NCBI GenBank assembly: GCA_025361565.1
Contig: JANYKN010000116.1
Span: forward strand, 472,470-536,469
Direction: 5' to 3'
Source of the DNA: Bacteroidota bacterium
GTDB taxonomy: Bacteria; Bacteroidota; Bacteroidia; Bacteroidales; NBLH01
Length of the DNA: 64,000 nucleotides
The notes beneath the pieces are model-generated. The model did not search any database. It saw only the letters and a list, made by a program, of their open reading frames with translations, and was not told the origin of the DNA. How positions within the stretch are numbered: the stretch's first letter is position 1; every line of letters begins with the position of its first letter. A program made the translations under genes and the position numbers. This document shows positions 53,610 through 63,492 of the stretch, one piece after another.

Positions 53610-54767
53610 TCACTCTATTTCATCTGAATAATATGATTTGGCTAAATCACGCAAATTGTATCTGGATGCCATAACTTCACCATAAGCACCAATCGTTCGG
53701 ATTGCAATTAAATCGCCTCGTTTGGTTTCTGTCATTTGAACCGTTTTTCCAAAAGTATCGGACGACTCACATATTGGGCCTACAACATCATAAAAATCAA
53801 TACCTTCCTTCGAAGTTATATTTTCAATTTTATGATACGCCTGGTAGAGAGCAGGCCTGATAAGTTCAGTCATTCCTGCATCAACAATTGCGAAATTTGT
53901 ATTAATCCCATTTTTAACAAATAGCACACGGGTAATTAAATCACCAGCTTGTGCTACCATTGCACGTCCAATTTCAAAATGCAGTTTCTGCCCCGAACGA
54001 AGTTCCAGAAAGCGATCAAACAATCTGAAAAATGCTTCAAAATCAGGAAAATCATCCTTGTCGGGATGTTCATAATCAACACCGAGACCTCCTCCAACAT
54101 TAATATGCTCTAATAAAATATGGTTTTCCGTAAAGTATTTTTGTATTTCATTCACTCTTATACATAAATTCTTAAAAACATCCAAGTCAGTAATTTGAGA
54201 TCCAATATGAAAATGGATTCCAATAAGATGGATGTTTTTTTTACTTTTAAGTAATTCAATAATTTTATCGAATTCCCAACGGTTTATTCCAAATTTATTC
54301 TCTTCGAGACCAGTTGTGATATAGTGATGAGTATTTGCATTTACATTTGGATTAATTCTTAATGCAATTTGAGCAATTTTCCCTTTTTTTGCTGCAAATT
54401 CGTCAATAATTTCAAGTTCTTGTATCGATTCGCAATTAAAAGAAAATATATCATTATCGAGTGCAAGATTGATTTCAAAATCGGATTTCCCAACACCTGC
54501 AAAGGCTATTTCTTTAGGTTTGAAACCCAAATCAATTGCTTTTTGTACTTCATTCCCGCTCACACAATCGGCTCCAAAGCCAAAGTCCTTAATAATTCCT
54601 AACAGTTTATCATTGGCATTCGCCTTCATGGCATAATGAACAACATAGCCATATTTTCCAGCTGCATTTTTAATCTTTTCAAGATTATTTTTAAAATACT
54701 CCATTTTATAGTAATAAAATGGAGTTTTAATCGTATTAAAATAACTTATTTCATCCGAACTATACAT
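53610..54767 (-). CDS. lysA: Diaminopimelate decarboxylase
   Basis: A PLP enzyme of fold type III, 385 residues, catalysing the last step of lysine synthesis from meso-diaminopimelate. The PLP lysine is K48 in HYAMKAN, with HFHIGSQ and NVGGGLGVDYEHP in the barrel. The C-terminal domain has GPICESSDTFG, whose cysteine completes the partner active site. The length is slightly short but complete. The gene follows the aspartate kinase gene by two bases on the minus strand, a logical lysine-pathway operon. Confidence 0.95.
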   Translation of the reverse strand: MYSSDEISYFNTIKTPFYYYKMEYFKNNLEKIKNAAGKYGYVVHYAMKANANDKLLGIIKDFGFGADCVSGNEVQKAIDLGFKPKEIAFAGVGKSDFEINLALDNDIFSFNCESIQELEIIDEFAAKKGKIAQIALRINPNVNANTHHYITTGLEENKFGINRWEFDKIIELLKSKKNIHLIGIHFHIGSQITDLDVFKNLCIRVNEIQKYFTENHILLEHINVGGGLGVDYEHPDKDDFPDFEAFFRLFDRFLELRSGQKLHFEIGRAMVAQAGDLITRVLFVKNGINTNFAIVDAGMTELIRPALYQAYHKIENITSKEGIDFYDVVGPICESSDTFGKTVQMTETKRGDLIAIRTIGAYGEVMASRYNLRDLAKSYYSDEIE

Positions 54768-54769
54768 AG

Positions 54770-56086
54770 CTAATATTTAAATAGATTGTCATTCAATATG
54801 TTAAGGGCACTAATTTTGTCAGTTGTGTTTATCAGTAACGAAATATTATGCACACTTCCACCATATGAAATCATTCTAATTGGAATATCTTTTAATGCAT
54901 CAATGACTTTTAAAATAATTCCTTTTTCATCTGCAAGAAAATTACCCACAACACATATAATTGTTTGATTTTCATCGACTTCAACTAATGCATATTTTTT
55001 TAAATCTGTGAGGATATCTTTGAGGTTTGTTGAATCATCAATGGTTACAGAAACTGCTATTTCAGATGTTGTAATCATGTCAATTGGGGTACGATATCGC
55101 TCAAATATTTCAAATACTTGTCGTAAAAAACCATAGGCCAGAAGCATTCTACCTGATTTAATTTTCACTGCAGTTATGCCATCCTTTGCAGCCACGGCTT
55201 TTATCTCACCCTGGATGATCTTATCTGTAATCAAAGTTCCTTCATCCTCAGGTTTCATTGTGTTTTTTAACCTTACAGGAATATTAGCATTTTTAGCAGG
55301 AAGTACACTGGACGGATGCAGGATTTTTGCACCAAAATAAGCAAGCTCTGCAGCTTCATCAAATGATAGCTCTTTAATTGAATGTGTTTTTTTTACATAC
55401 CGTGGATCATTATTATGAAAACCACTAATATCTGTCCAGATTTGTATCTCATCAGCGCCAATTGCAGCACCAACCAGTGAAGCAGAATAATCACTTCCTC
55501 CTCGTTTCAAATTATCAATTTCACCATATGCATCACGGCAAATATATCCTTGAGTCACGAATAGCTCAACTCCCGGATGTGCTTCAATTTCACGTAATAG
55601 GTTTTGCTTGATATAAAACTCATCTGGTTCAAGGCTTTTATCAATACGCATATAGTTAAGTGCAGGAATTAGAGCTGTATTAACACCTTGTTCCTGAAGA
55701 TAATAAAATAAAAATGCACTTGAAAGCAATTCACCTTGTGCCAATAAAGCTCTTTCTTCATATACAGTAAATAAATCACGCGTAAATGAAATCATATAAT
55801 CAAAGTGCTGATTTAATAGTTCTTGTCCCTTTATCTTAAACTCTTCGATACTATAAAGCTCATTTACAACAGTTTTGTATTGCTCTTTTAAATAATTAAT
55901 TTTATTGACCGCTTCATCATTTTTAACACTATACAACAATTTCACAATTTCTACCAGATAATTTGTTGTTCCAGACATTGCAGACAAAACCACAATTTTT
56001 GGCACACCATCTTTGATAATTTCTGCAACTTGCTGTATTTTTTCAGCAGAGCCTACAGAAGTTCCTCCAAACTTTAATACTCTCAT
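54770..56086 (-). CDS. lysC: Aspartate kinase
   Basis: A 438-residue monofunctional aspartokinase that phosphorylates aspartate at the start of the lysine/threonine/methionine pathway. KFGGTSVGS at residues 5-13 binds ATP; NLKRGGSDYSASLVGAAIGA and WTDISGFHNNDPR complete the active site. The last 150 residues hold two ACT domains (TSEIAVSVTIDDS, IICVVGNFLADEKG) for feedback control. It is followed by lysA two bases later and preceded by a good promoter. Confidence 0.95.
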   Translation of the reverse strand: MRVLKFGGTSVGSAEKIQQVAEIIKDGVPKIVVLSAMSGTTNYLVEIVKLLYSVKNDEAVNKINYLKEQYKTVVNELYSIEEFKIKGQELLNQHFDYMISFTRDLFTVYEERALLAQGELLSSAFLFYYLQEQGVNTALIPALNYMRIDKSLEPDEFYIKQNLLREIEAHPGVELFVTQGYICRDAYGEIDNLKRGGSDYSASLVGAAIGADEIQIWTDISGFHNNDPRYVKKTHSIKELSFDEAAELAYFGAKILHPSSVLPAKNANIPVRLKNTMKPEDEGTLITDKIIQGEIKAVAAKDGITAVKIKSGRMLLAYGFLRQVFEIFERYRTPIDMITTSEIAVSVTIDDSTNLKDILTDLKKYALVEVDENQTIICVVGNFLADEKGIILKVIDALKDIPIRMISYGGSVHNISLLINTTDKISALNILNDNLFKY

Positions 56087-56203
56087 AATCTTTAATTAAG
56101 CAATTTTACAAACAAATCCTTAGATCTATCAACTCAAAAATACGAAAATTGAACGATAATTCAATTAACAAAAATTTATTGATCTTTTTTTTAATTGAGA
56201 ACG

Positions 56204-56235
56204 CAAAAGTATTCTTTTTTCGGAAAATAAAACAA
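56204..56235 (-). promoter_or_regulatory. Bacteroidota-type promoter for lysC-lysA
   Basis: On the minus strand TTG (56235-56233, within TTTG) is followed after 21 bases by TACTTTTG (56211-56204). Both elements match the consensus. The ATG of lysC is about 115 bases downstream. Confidence 0.55.
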
Positions 56236-56432
56236 ATGTTGTAGCATTTTGACACTATTTTAAATATTTTAGAAATAAAACCATTGTTTTAATGGATTTT
56301 TGAAAGTAAAATTGTTTACAGATTTAAAATTCCTTAAATGATAAAGAAAGTTATATCACTCATCTAAATTTACAGATCGATTAATCGTCCTTATTTTGCT
56401 GAAATTTAAATCCTTTTAATTTTCTACAATAA

Positions 56433-56465
56433 TTGATCTTCCAAAATTGAAAATCATTAATTTTG
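56433..56465 (+). promoter_or_regulatory. Bacteroidota-type promoter for the exonuclease/GIY-YIG gene
   Basis: TTG (56433-56435) and TAATTTTG (56458-56465) are 22 bases apart, matching the phylum consensus. The ATG at 56500 lies 34 bases after the -7 element. Confidence 0.5.
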
Positions 56466-56499
56466 TGCCATTTAATTGTATTTTTCAATAAAATGTCCC

Positions 56500-57882
56500 A
56501 TGTATAGTATTATCGATATCGAAACCACAGGATTAAGTGCTGATAAAGAAAAAATTACCGAAATTGCAATTTATATTCACGATGGAAAAAAAATTGTGGA
56601 CGAATTTGTGAGTTTGGTTAATCCAGAAAGACCAATTCCCTATTTCATAACAAGATTGACTGGTATAACAAACGATCTAGTTGACGATGCTCCAAAGTTT
56701 TACGAAATTGCCAAAAAAATTATTGAGATAACTGAAAATCGCATTTTTGTTGCTCACAATGCTGAATTTGATTATGGTTTTATAAAGGCAGAATTTGCAA
56801 GTCTTGGCTATGAATTTAAACGAAACAGATTATGTACAGTAAAATTGAGCAAAAAAATTATTCCAGGACATCGGTCTTATAGTCTTGGAAAATTAACTGA
56901 AGAACTTGGGATTCAAATAAAAGGACGACACCGGGCTGCAGGCGATGCACTTGCTACTGTACGGCTTTTCGAACATTTGCTTAATGAAGATGCCAAATCG
57001 AAACCTTTAATTGAAGAAATGACATTTCATTCTATTAAAAATCTACATCCAGAATTTAATAAATCTATTATTGATGATTTACCTGAGAAAACAGGAGTAT
57101 ATTATTTCTATGATGAAAATCGGAATCTAATATACATTGGCAAAAGTAAAAGTCTAAGGAGCAGAGTTATGCAACACATGAACAATAATACTACAAAAAA
57201 AGCCATTGAAATGAAAAGTAAAATAACCGATATCAGTTACGAAATAACAGGTAGCGAGCTAGTTGCACTTTTACTTGAATCATCTGAGATAAAGAAGCAC
57301 TTGCCTTTGTACAACAGGGCCCAACGCAGAACAAGTTTTCATTTTGGAATCTATAGCAACATTGACAAAAATGGATATTTGAATTTCGAAGTTAGAAAAA
57401 ATTCAGGAAATGAAATACCTATTACTTCGTTTAACAATATGCTAAGCGCCAGAAGCTTTTTAGAACAAATGGTAATTAAATATGAACTTTGTCAAAAACT
57501 TTGTGGATTGTATTGCAGTCAGGGCGCATGTTTTCAGTTTGGAATCAAAGAATGTCATGGCGCTTGTGTGCAAAAAGAAAGTGCAGTACTGTACAACCAA
57601 AGAGTGGAAAAAGCTTTAAAAAATCTGGAATTCAAATTTCAAAATTTTTTGATTATAGACAAAGGCCGCAATGCAGATGAACGCTCAATTGTACGTATAC
57701 AGAATGGTTTATACACTGGTTTCGGTTTTGCTGAAACAGAATATGCAGCCAACAATATTGAACTATTGAAAGACTGCATAAAAAATTATCCTGATAACCG
57801 TGATATTCAAATCATTATTAAGGGATACATTACACGGAATTTAATTGAAAAAATAATCCCTTTAAATGATGAATTGCTATAA
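56500..57882 (+). CDS. DNA polymerase III epsilon-like exonuclease fused to a GIY-YIG (UvrC-like) nuclease
   Basis: A 460-residue fusion. Residues 1-170 form a DEDDh exonuclease: IIDIETTGLSADKEK (D6 and E8), AHNAEFDYGF and the late HRAAGDALAT. Residues 199-290 form a UvrC-type GIY-YIG domain (GVYYFYDENRNLIYIGKSK, R-x3-HM after it). A cysteine-rich stretch follows (CQKLCGLYCSQGACFQFGIKECHGAC), as seen in Cho-like nucleases. The start is ATG 56500; the TTG at 56476 would add eight residues. The stop overlaps the convergent lipoprotein gene by six bases. Probably involved in DNA repair. Confidence 0.9.
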   Translation: MYSIIDIETTGLSADKEKITEIAIYIHDGKKIVDEFVSLVNPERPIPYFITRLTGITNDLVDDAPKFYEIAKKIIEITENRIFVAHNAEFDYGFIKAEFASLGYEFKRNRLCTVKLSKKIIPGHRSYSLGKLTEELGIQIKGRHRAAGDALATVRLFEHLLNEDAKSKPLIEEMTFHSIKNLHPEFNKSIIDDLPEKTGVYYFYDENRNLIYIGKSKSLRSRVMQHMNNNTTKKAIEMKSKITDISYEITGSELVALLLESSEIKKHLPLYNRAQRRTSFHFGIYSNIDKNGYLNFEVRKNSGNEIPITSFNNMLSARSFLEQMVIKYELCQKLCGLYCSQGACFQFGIKECHGACVQKESAVLYNQRVEKALKNLEFKFQNFLIIDKGRNADERSIVRIQNGLYTGFGFAETEYAANNIELLKDCIKNYPDNRDIQIIIKGYITRNLIEKIIPLNDELL

Positions 57883-59094
57883 ATTAGCAGATGTTTTAAT
57901 AATATAAGCTTTTGGAAATCCGGCTTTTTTAACATCAGCCAACAGAGCTTTTGCTTTTTCCATGCTACATTCCTTCCCAATTGTATATTTGTATTTAAAT
58001 TTATCTTGATTGGAGGGTATTATCTGATCGATCTGATATTTACAACCCTTAAATTCCTTTGATCCATCTTTAACAGGTTGTTGGGTGGCAAGAACCTGGA
58101 CCCTATATACCATTGGACATTTCGATTTTGAAACTGGTTGTGTTTTTACTTCATTTTTAATTTTAACTGGCTCCTGAGTATCCATTTCATCAGGAGTATC
58201 CACACTTCCAGTTTTATCGTGATCTACTTCCAATACGTCAACTTTTTGAGCTTCTTTTATCAATGATTTATAAGTTTCGACTGATATTTCAGAAAGTTTT
58301 ATTTTTTGGACCTGTTTCATCGATATAATACCAGAGATTTTCTGTGTGAGAACACCTGTATAAGACATCCATTTGCCTTGATTAATATTAAATTTACCTT
58401 TACCTACATAACTCAAAGCTCTTCCAATATTTTCAGGTCCCTGAAGCTGATATTCCAAAACTGCGATTGAATCCTTTCCTTCAACCAAAAGTTCGACAAA
58501 TTTCACTTGATTTAAGGTATCTTTAATTTTTTCTTTTTTATCCTGTGGCTCAGTAAATTTAATTTTCAAAGACCAGGTATCGCCAACCGAAACAGGTTTT
58601 TCGGGCAGTTCAAATAAAATATTGATTTTAGGATCAAAAACCGGGCTGCCATCCTCATCATATAAATCTCCATTTTTTGATAAATTGCCTTTAAAAACAG
58701 CTTTTTTAATGAATTTATTAAAAATATCCATATACTTAGCTTGATCATATTGCTTATTTATCCTGGTAATGAAATCTATCTTCATATCATTTTCAGCACC
58801 TTGACGCAAAATAGAAAAATATGAAAGTGAATTTATCCTGCTAATCAGGCCTTGGTAAATATCTTCGGAATTGATTGGTACATCAATAGAATCGCCATAC
58901 ATTTTTGCAACCATTTTTACCAATGAGCTCATATCATCTTCAGGGACGGAGCTTAAGCTATCAATGGTCTCCATTTGAATTTTATAAATAAGTACCTCTT
59001 CTGCTGGAATTTTCCAACGAAGTTCATATTTTTCTTCGCTACAAGATATAATACTGAATATCAGAATTATAACAAATACTAAATTTTTAATCAT
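57877..59094 (-). CDS. DUF6263-like lipoprotein with C-terminal SPOR domain
   Basis: A 405-residue lipoprotein: signal segment then lipobox SIISC (Cys18). The middle resembles the DUF6263 family (LRWKIPAEEVLIYKIQ; PEKPVSVGDTWSLKIKF; GKFNINQGKW). A low-complexity charged linker (about 270-320) precedes a SPOR-like domain, CPMVYRVQVLATQQPV with the later YKYTIGKECSMEKAKALLADVK. SPOR domains bind denuded peptidoglycan, so the protein probably tethers the outer membrane to the cell wall near division sites or elsewhere. No promoter is visible. Confidence 0.75.
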   Translation of the reverse strand: MIKNLVFVIILIFSIISCSEEKYELRWKIPAEEVLIYKIQMETIDSLSSVPEDDMSSLVKMVAKMYGDSIDVPINSEDIYQGLISRINSLSYFSILRQGAENDMKIDFITRINKQYDQAKYMDIFNKFIKKAVFKGNLSKNGDLYDEDGSPVFDPKINILFELPEKPVSVGDTWSLKIKFTEPQDKKEKIKDTLNQVKFVELLVEGKDSIAVLEYQLQGPENIGRALSYVGKGKFNINQGKWMSYTGVLTQKISGIISMKQVQKIKLSEISVETYKSLIKEAQKVDVLEVDHDKTGSVDTPDEMDTQEPVKIKNEVKTQPVSKSKCPMVYRVQVLATQQPVKDGSKEFKGCKYQIDQIIPSNQDKFKYKYTIGKECSMEKAKALLADVKKAGFPKAYIIKTSANL

Positions 59095-59823
59095 GGCGTT
59101 TCGGTTTAGAAAGTTTTTTGCAATAAATGTACACTTTTATTTGCTTTTTTGCAAGATAATTAAAAATAATTTATCCTTAAGAAGTTATTAGATAAACAAA
59201 ACTTAGTCACAGCCTTTTAAATCGACCAAATTGCATAAATTGCAACTTTACAGTCATGCTATTTTCAGCTTGCTTTTCAAACTTTTTTTATTGATTTGTA
59301 GAAAAGACCATCCAATACCAATTAAAATCTAATTATATATGGATTCGGAAGAGAAATATTTTAGTAAAAGTTACCTTATGTAGTTGAATCCAACTATTAA
59401 CATAATTCCACTCACTTGAAATCTTATTCTGTGAAAATTCAAAAACATAAAATGGTATTGAGTTATAGAATTGAAATAAACTATTCCAAAAAATCATTAT
59501 CAATTCAAATCATAATTTCAAGACACCTATATGGCATTTCTATTATTTGCGTTTCTAAATAATAGATTTATGAATTTAATAATATTCACTAATTTTCTAA
59601 AAAAAATTACTGAGAAACGTAGATTATATAAAATAGAACAAGTCAAAGTCCCACATTATCCTAACACAACACCGACAAGAACTGCCAATTAGCTGAATAG
59701 CAATAGAATAAAAACATATCAATGCTTCCAATTTATCTTTTTCAATATACCGAAGTATAACAACAAAAAATATTTCATGAAAAAAAAACGTTATTAACAT
59801 CACATAAACTAAAACCATAACAA
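59095..59823. other. Intergenic region, about 730 bases
   Basis: The longest gap in the window, AT-rich, between the SPOR lipoprotein gene and the beta-helix lipoprotein gene. I find no convincing coding frame, repeat, hairpin or exact TAnnTTTG element. A 151-codon frame on the minus strand at 59624-60079 overlaps the beta-helix gene and has the composition of an antisense shadow. Confidence 0.5.
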
Positions 59824-61218
59824 ATGACTTTAAAAATGCTAAATATTTTGACTTATATTTTATTGGCATATCTAGCTTTAGGATGCAAAAAAGAAGATCC
59901 TGTTGAAATCTTTGAAATTCGTCCAATAGTTGGAGATTACTATGTTTCACCTGATGGTAATGATTCAAATAATGGAAGTAAAACCTTACCTTTTCGAAGT
60001 ATTCAAAAAGCAGTTGGCATAATGGCTCCTGGAGATACTGTTGTAGTAATTGCAGGCGATTATCCTGAATGTGTAACAATTTCCAAAAGTGGTAGTAGTG
60101 AAAGCACCAGACTCCTTATTTTTTCCGAATCATTACATGGTGCCAAATGTTCTGGATTTAGAATAAAAGGAGATTTTGTAACCCTGGATGGCTTTGATGT
60201 AGAAGCTGATGCAGTAAAAAACTATGTTGGAATTTCAGTAGCAGGTAAATCAAATGTAGAAATTCTGAATTGCAAAGTACATGAATGTCCCATGGGTGGG
60301 ATAAACTTTGCACACGATGCTGTGCAAGGCTCTAATAATGCCAGAATTATCAACAATATTCTGGAGCACAACGGGCAATGGGGAATTAATCTTATTGGCT
60401 CAAATGGATTGATTGAAGGAAATGAAATAACCAAAACTGTGCAGCATCATCCAAAAGGAGACGAGCCTGGTTTTCAAGGAAATGATGCTGATGGTTTACG
60501 TATTTTTGGCGATAATCATATCATTCGTGGTAACCGGGTTTTGGATATTGGCGATCCGGGTGATGGTGGAAACATAGATCCACATGTTGATTGCCTCCAG
60601 ACTTGGGATGGAAGCCTAAATGGTCAACCAGTGATGACTAACACTATTATTGAAGGCAACTATTTCCGTGTTAAACATTTCACTGGAAAAGGAATCCTGC
60701 TTGAATCAACTACTGGTAATGCCTGTCATCACCTCATTATTCGCAATAACATTTTCGAGTATCGAGATATTGGCGTTGCTGCGTTTTCAGGTGAATTCCA
60801 CGATATATTTATCTATAATAATGTTTTTAATTCAATACTTTCAGGCGATTCATGGGGAACTTCTGTTGCTTTAACAAATGTTACCAATTATGATTATCGC
60901 AATAACATCACGGTTGATTGCCATAAAGAACATCGAAAAATTTTAGGTGGTTCCGGAATTGTAGACTACAATCTTGCATGGAGCTCAGATGGCTCCCATT
61001 TTACTATGGAACCAGGTTTGCAGGCCCATGATTTAATGGGTGTAAATCCTAAATTCGTGAAATATACAGGGAACTTTGGTGAAAACGACTACCACCTCCA
61101 AGCAGGATCACCAGCGATTAATGCAGGTGCAGCTTTAAGCGATGTGCCAAACGATTTTGATGGAACGGCACGTCCGCAGGGAAGTGGATATGACATTGGA
61201 GCCTTTGAATTTCATTAA
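59824..61218 (+). CDS. Right-handed beta-helix lipoprotein (DUF1565-type)
   Basis: A 464-residue lipoprotein with lipobox LALGC (Cys21). The sequence YYVSPDGNDSNNGSKTLPF, followed by SIQKAVGIMAPGDTVVV, is the DUF1565 entry to a parallel beta-helix. Repeats such as VEILNCKVHECPMGGINF, ARIINNILEHNGQWGIN and LIIRNNIFEYRDIGV make the rungs. A final GSPAINAGA...DFDGTARPQGSGYDIGAFEF is the family's C-terminal cap. These are surface or periplasmic proteins that often bind or cleave acidic polysaccharides (polysaccharide lyase-like), but catalysis is not evident. Deacetylase-like secreted proteins follow. Confidence 0.87.
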   Translation: MTLKMLNILTYILLAYLALGCKKEDPVEIFEIRPIVGDYYVSPDGNDSNNGSKTLPFRSIQKAVGIMAPGDTVVVIAGDYPECVTISKSGSSESTRLLIFSESLHGAKCSGFRIKGDFVTLDGFDVEADAVKNYVGISVAGKSNVEILNCKVHECPMGGINFAHDAVQGSNNARIINNILEHNGQWGINLIGSNGLIEGNEITKTVQHHPKGDEPGFQGNDADGLRIFGDNHIIRGNRVLDIGDPGDGGNIDPHVDCLQTWDGSLNGQPVMTNTIIEGNYFRVKHFTGKGILLESTTGNACHHLIIRNNIFEYRDIGVAAFSGEFHDIFIYNNVFNSILSGDSWGTSVALTNVTNYDYRNNITVDCHKEHRKILGGSGIVDYNLAWSSDGSHFTMEPGLQAHDLMGVNPKFVKYTGNFGENDYHLQAGSPAINAGAALSDVPNDFDGTARPQGSGYDIGAFEFH

Positions 61219-61318
61219 AATTGTAAATTTTCCAAGGAGGCTTTATCAATAATAAAATTTGGCTGAAAAAATTTATTAAATGTTACTAAATACACACTTA
61301 AGTTAGTAATTATCTAAA

Positions 61319-62374
61319 ATGATTAAAATGAAAAATTATATAAATAATATAAAGCCAATTCAAATTTATTTTGTATTGGTTCTGTTTATGGTTAGTTCAT
61401 GTAAATCAGAGAAAAAAGATATTCCATATCCATATACCGAAGGTACGGCAAGGATAGCCAAGTGGAAAGATGATAAAAAAGCAGTTGTAACCCTGGAATT
61501 TGACGACAGCACACCGGGGCAGGCAACTTTAGGCGTACCAGCTTTGAACGCTAGAAAGATGGTAGGCACATGGTATGTAAACCCAGGACGGGATGAATAT
61601 ATTTCCAACATAAATATTTGGGAAAATATTGCCCCAGCAGGTGGACAAGAATTGGCAAACCATACTATGACCCACACTGGAGCCACCACAATGGATCAAG
61701 TTGTTTATGAAGTTGGTGAGGCTTCGAAAAGAATCTGGCAAATCAGGGGACAAGCAATTTATGGATCTTTGATTGCTTTTAACCGCGGAGGTGGAACCAC
61801 TTGGAACGAAGCAGATCTGGCAAAGGTACTTAGTGATTATGACAATATCGACAGGCAAGCATATATTGGAGTTCCAGTTTCGGCTTTAACAGTTGTGGCT
61901 GGTTCGGATGCAAATGCCATGTATGTTTATATACCAAATGCAATTGCAGATTCCACTATTGCACGTATTCATTTTCACGGAATTAGCGCAATAAATGCCA
62001 ATCCACCAATGGATTCAGGCAATGCAGCAGTTTGGATTAATGAGTTTAATGCTTTTCTGGACAAATTGGATAATATCAAATCTGAGATCTGGATTGCCGG
62101 GTTTATTCAGTTGTATAAATACATAAAGGAACAGCAAACAGCAACTCTTACAATTGCCCAATTTAGTGAAGAGCTTTTTAAAATTACTCTTCAATCAAGT
62201 ATGGATACAAAATATTATGACGAACCACTAACCATTGTAGCATATTTACCTGTCAGTTGGACTAATTGCCTGGTTTCGTACGATGGAACCGAAAAAACAA
62301 TACCTGTAAACAATGGGGTTGCCATGTTTGATGCACGACCAAATAAAGGTGATATTTCTCTTTTAAAAAAATGA
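61319..62374 (+). CDS. Secreted deacetylase-like lipoprotein, tandem copy 1
   Basis: A 351-residue lipoprotein, lipobox VSSC (Cys28), with a NodB-like fold. LEFDDSTPGQATLGV (D62, D63) resembles motif 1, and ELANHTMTHTG (H115 and H119) fits the His-x3-His metal site. IARIHFHGIS gives a further histidine pair. The last 90 residues form a separate beta-rich domain (YDEPLTIVAYLPVSW, GVAMFDARPNKGDISLLKK). An alternative ATG at 61328 would shorten the signal by three residues. It probably removes acetyl or other groups from an exported or environmental polysaccharide. The next gene is its paralogue, 56 bases on. Confidence 0.82.
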   Translation: MIKMKNYINNIKPIQIYFVLVLFMVSSCKSEKKDIPYPYTEGTARIAKWKDDKKAVVTLEFDDSTPGQATLGVPALNARKMVGTWYVNPGRDEYISNINIWENIAPAGGQELANHTMTHTGATTMDQVVYEVGEASKRIWQIRGQAIYGSLIAFNRGGGTTWNEADLAKVLSDYDNIDRQAYIGVPVSALTVVAGSDANAMYVYIPNAIADSTIARIHFHGISAINANPPMDSGNAAVWINEFNAFLDKLDNIKSEIWIAGFIQLYKYIKEQQTATLTIAQFSEELFKITLQSSMDTKYYDEPLTIVAYLPVSWTNCLVSYDGTEKTIPVNNGVAMFDARPNKGDISLLKK

Positions 62375-62430
62375 TTATAGCAAGTTGAACTAAAATGAAT
62401 GGGAATTGATACAATCAAAATAAACTGGAT

Positions 62431-63444
62431 ATGAAAAATTTAGCAATATGGTTTTTGATACTATTCTCATTTTCATTAAAAGGCAAGACAATTCAAAATG
62501 CTGATTATGAACCAAATGTTATAATTGCAAAATGGAAAGGAAATAAAAAAGCCGCATTAAACCTGCAATTTGATGATAGCACTCCTGGGCAGGCAACTCT
62601 TGGTATACATGCTTTAAACAAAAGAAATATCATAGGAACATGGTATGTTAACCCGGGGCGAGAAGAATTTAATAAATATTTACACTTTTGGGAAGATACT
62701 GCAACTGCTGGCGGTCAAGAGTTGGCCAACCACACTATGACTCATTCGGGAGCTAGCAACCACAAACAAATAGAATACGAAGTTGGCGAAGCTTCAAGGA
62801 TAATTTGGCACATTAGGAAGCAAAAGGAATTTGAATCACTTATTGCTTTTTGCACTGGTGGAGGCACTTCGTGGGATCAGGAGGACTTAAAACAAGTGTT
62901 AACCCAATTTCATAATATTGATAGAATTTCAAATGCAGGAGTAAAAGTTGATGCTAAAACGATTCTTCCCGGTTCAAGTTCGGATGATATGTACGAAACA
63001 ATTCCAAAAATAATCCAGGATGGAATTTGGGGCCGATTACATTTTCATGGAATTACAAACATTAAGGGTAATCCACCAAAGGACTTTGGAAATGGCGCAG
63101 TAATGATTGATGAGTTTGAGAAATTTTTAGACAAACTATTACAGGATACTGACAAGCTGTGGATCGCAGGTTACATCCAGGTATACAAATACATCAAGGA
63201 AAGAGAAACTGCTGAAATTTCAATGATACAAATTGATGATCGGATCTTTCAAATTAATCTCAAATCAAATATGGATGGTAAATATTACGATGAACCTTTA
63301 ACTGTTTTGGCAAATGTTCCTATAAGCTGGAATAATTGCATCATTTCAATTAATGACAAAAAAAAATCAATAAAAATTGTAAATGGTATTGCTATGTTTG
63401 ATTTATTGCCCAACCCAGGAGATGTTTTGCTAATAAAAAAATGA
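62431..63444 (+). CDS. Secreted deacetylase-like protein, tandem copy 2
   Basis: A 337-residue paralogue of the previous protein, with the same motifs: LQFDDSTPGQATLGI (D48, D49), ELANHTMTHSG (H101, H105), RLHFHGIT and the C-terminal YDEPLTVLANVPISW. It has a cleavable-type signal peptide (NLAIWFLILFSFSLKGK) without a lipobox cysteine, so it would be soluble in the periplasm or outside, while copy 1 is lipid-anchored. The pair arose by tandem duplication and may act on the same polymer in two locations. Confidence 0.82.
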   Translation: MKNLAIWFLILFSFSLKGKTIQNADYEPNVIIAKWKGNKKAALNLQFDDSTPGQATLGIHALNKRNIIGTWYVNPGREEFNKYLHFWEDTATAGGQELANHTMTHSGASNHKQIEYEVGEASRIIWHIRKQKEFESLIAFCTGGGTSWDQEDLKQVLTQFHNIDRISNAGVKVDAKTILPGSSSDDMYETIPKIIQDGIWGRLHFHGITNIKGNPPKDFGNGAVMIDEFEKFLDKLLQDTDKLWIAGYIQVYKYIKERETAEISMIQIDDRIFQINLKSNMDGKYYDEPLTVLANVPISWNNCIISINDKKKSIKIVNGIAMFDLLPNPGDVLLIKK

Positions 63445-63492
63445 GTGGCTCGTTTTCAAAGCTTCATCAAATACAAGTTACTATGCAAATAA

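Larger units (their letters stand above)
56087..56499. other. Divergent intergenic region between lysC and the exonuclease gene
   Basis: About 410 AT-rich bases with one promoter on each strand, described separately, and nothing else recognisable. The lysC leader would be about 115 bases; I see no clear riboswitch-like pairing in it. Confidence 0.5.

Noticed and set aside
59624-60079. A 151-codon minus-strand frame across the start of the beta-helix lipoprotein gene
   Set aside because: It is antisense to a well-supported gene, rich in Leu/Phe/His runs typical of shadows, and matches no family.
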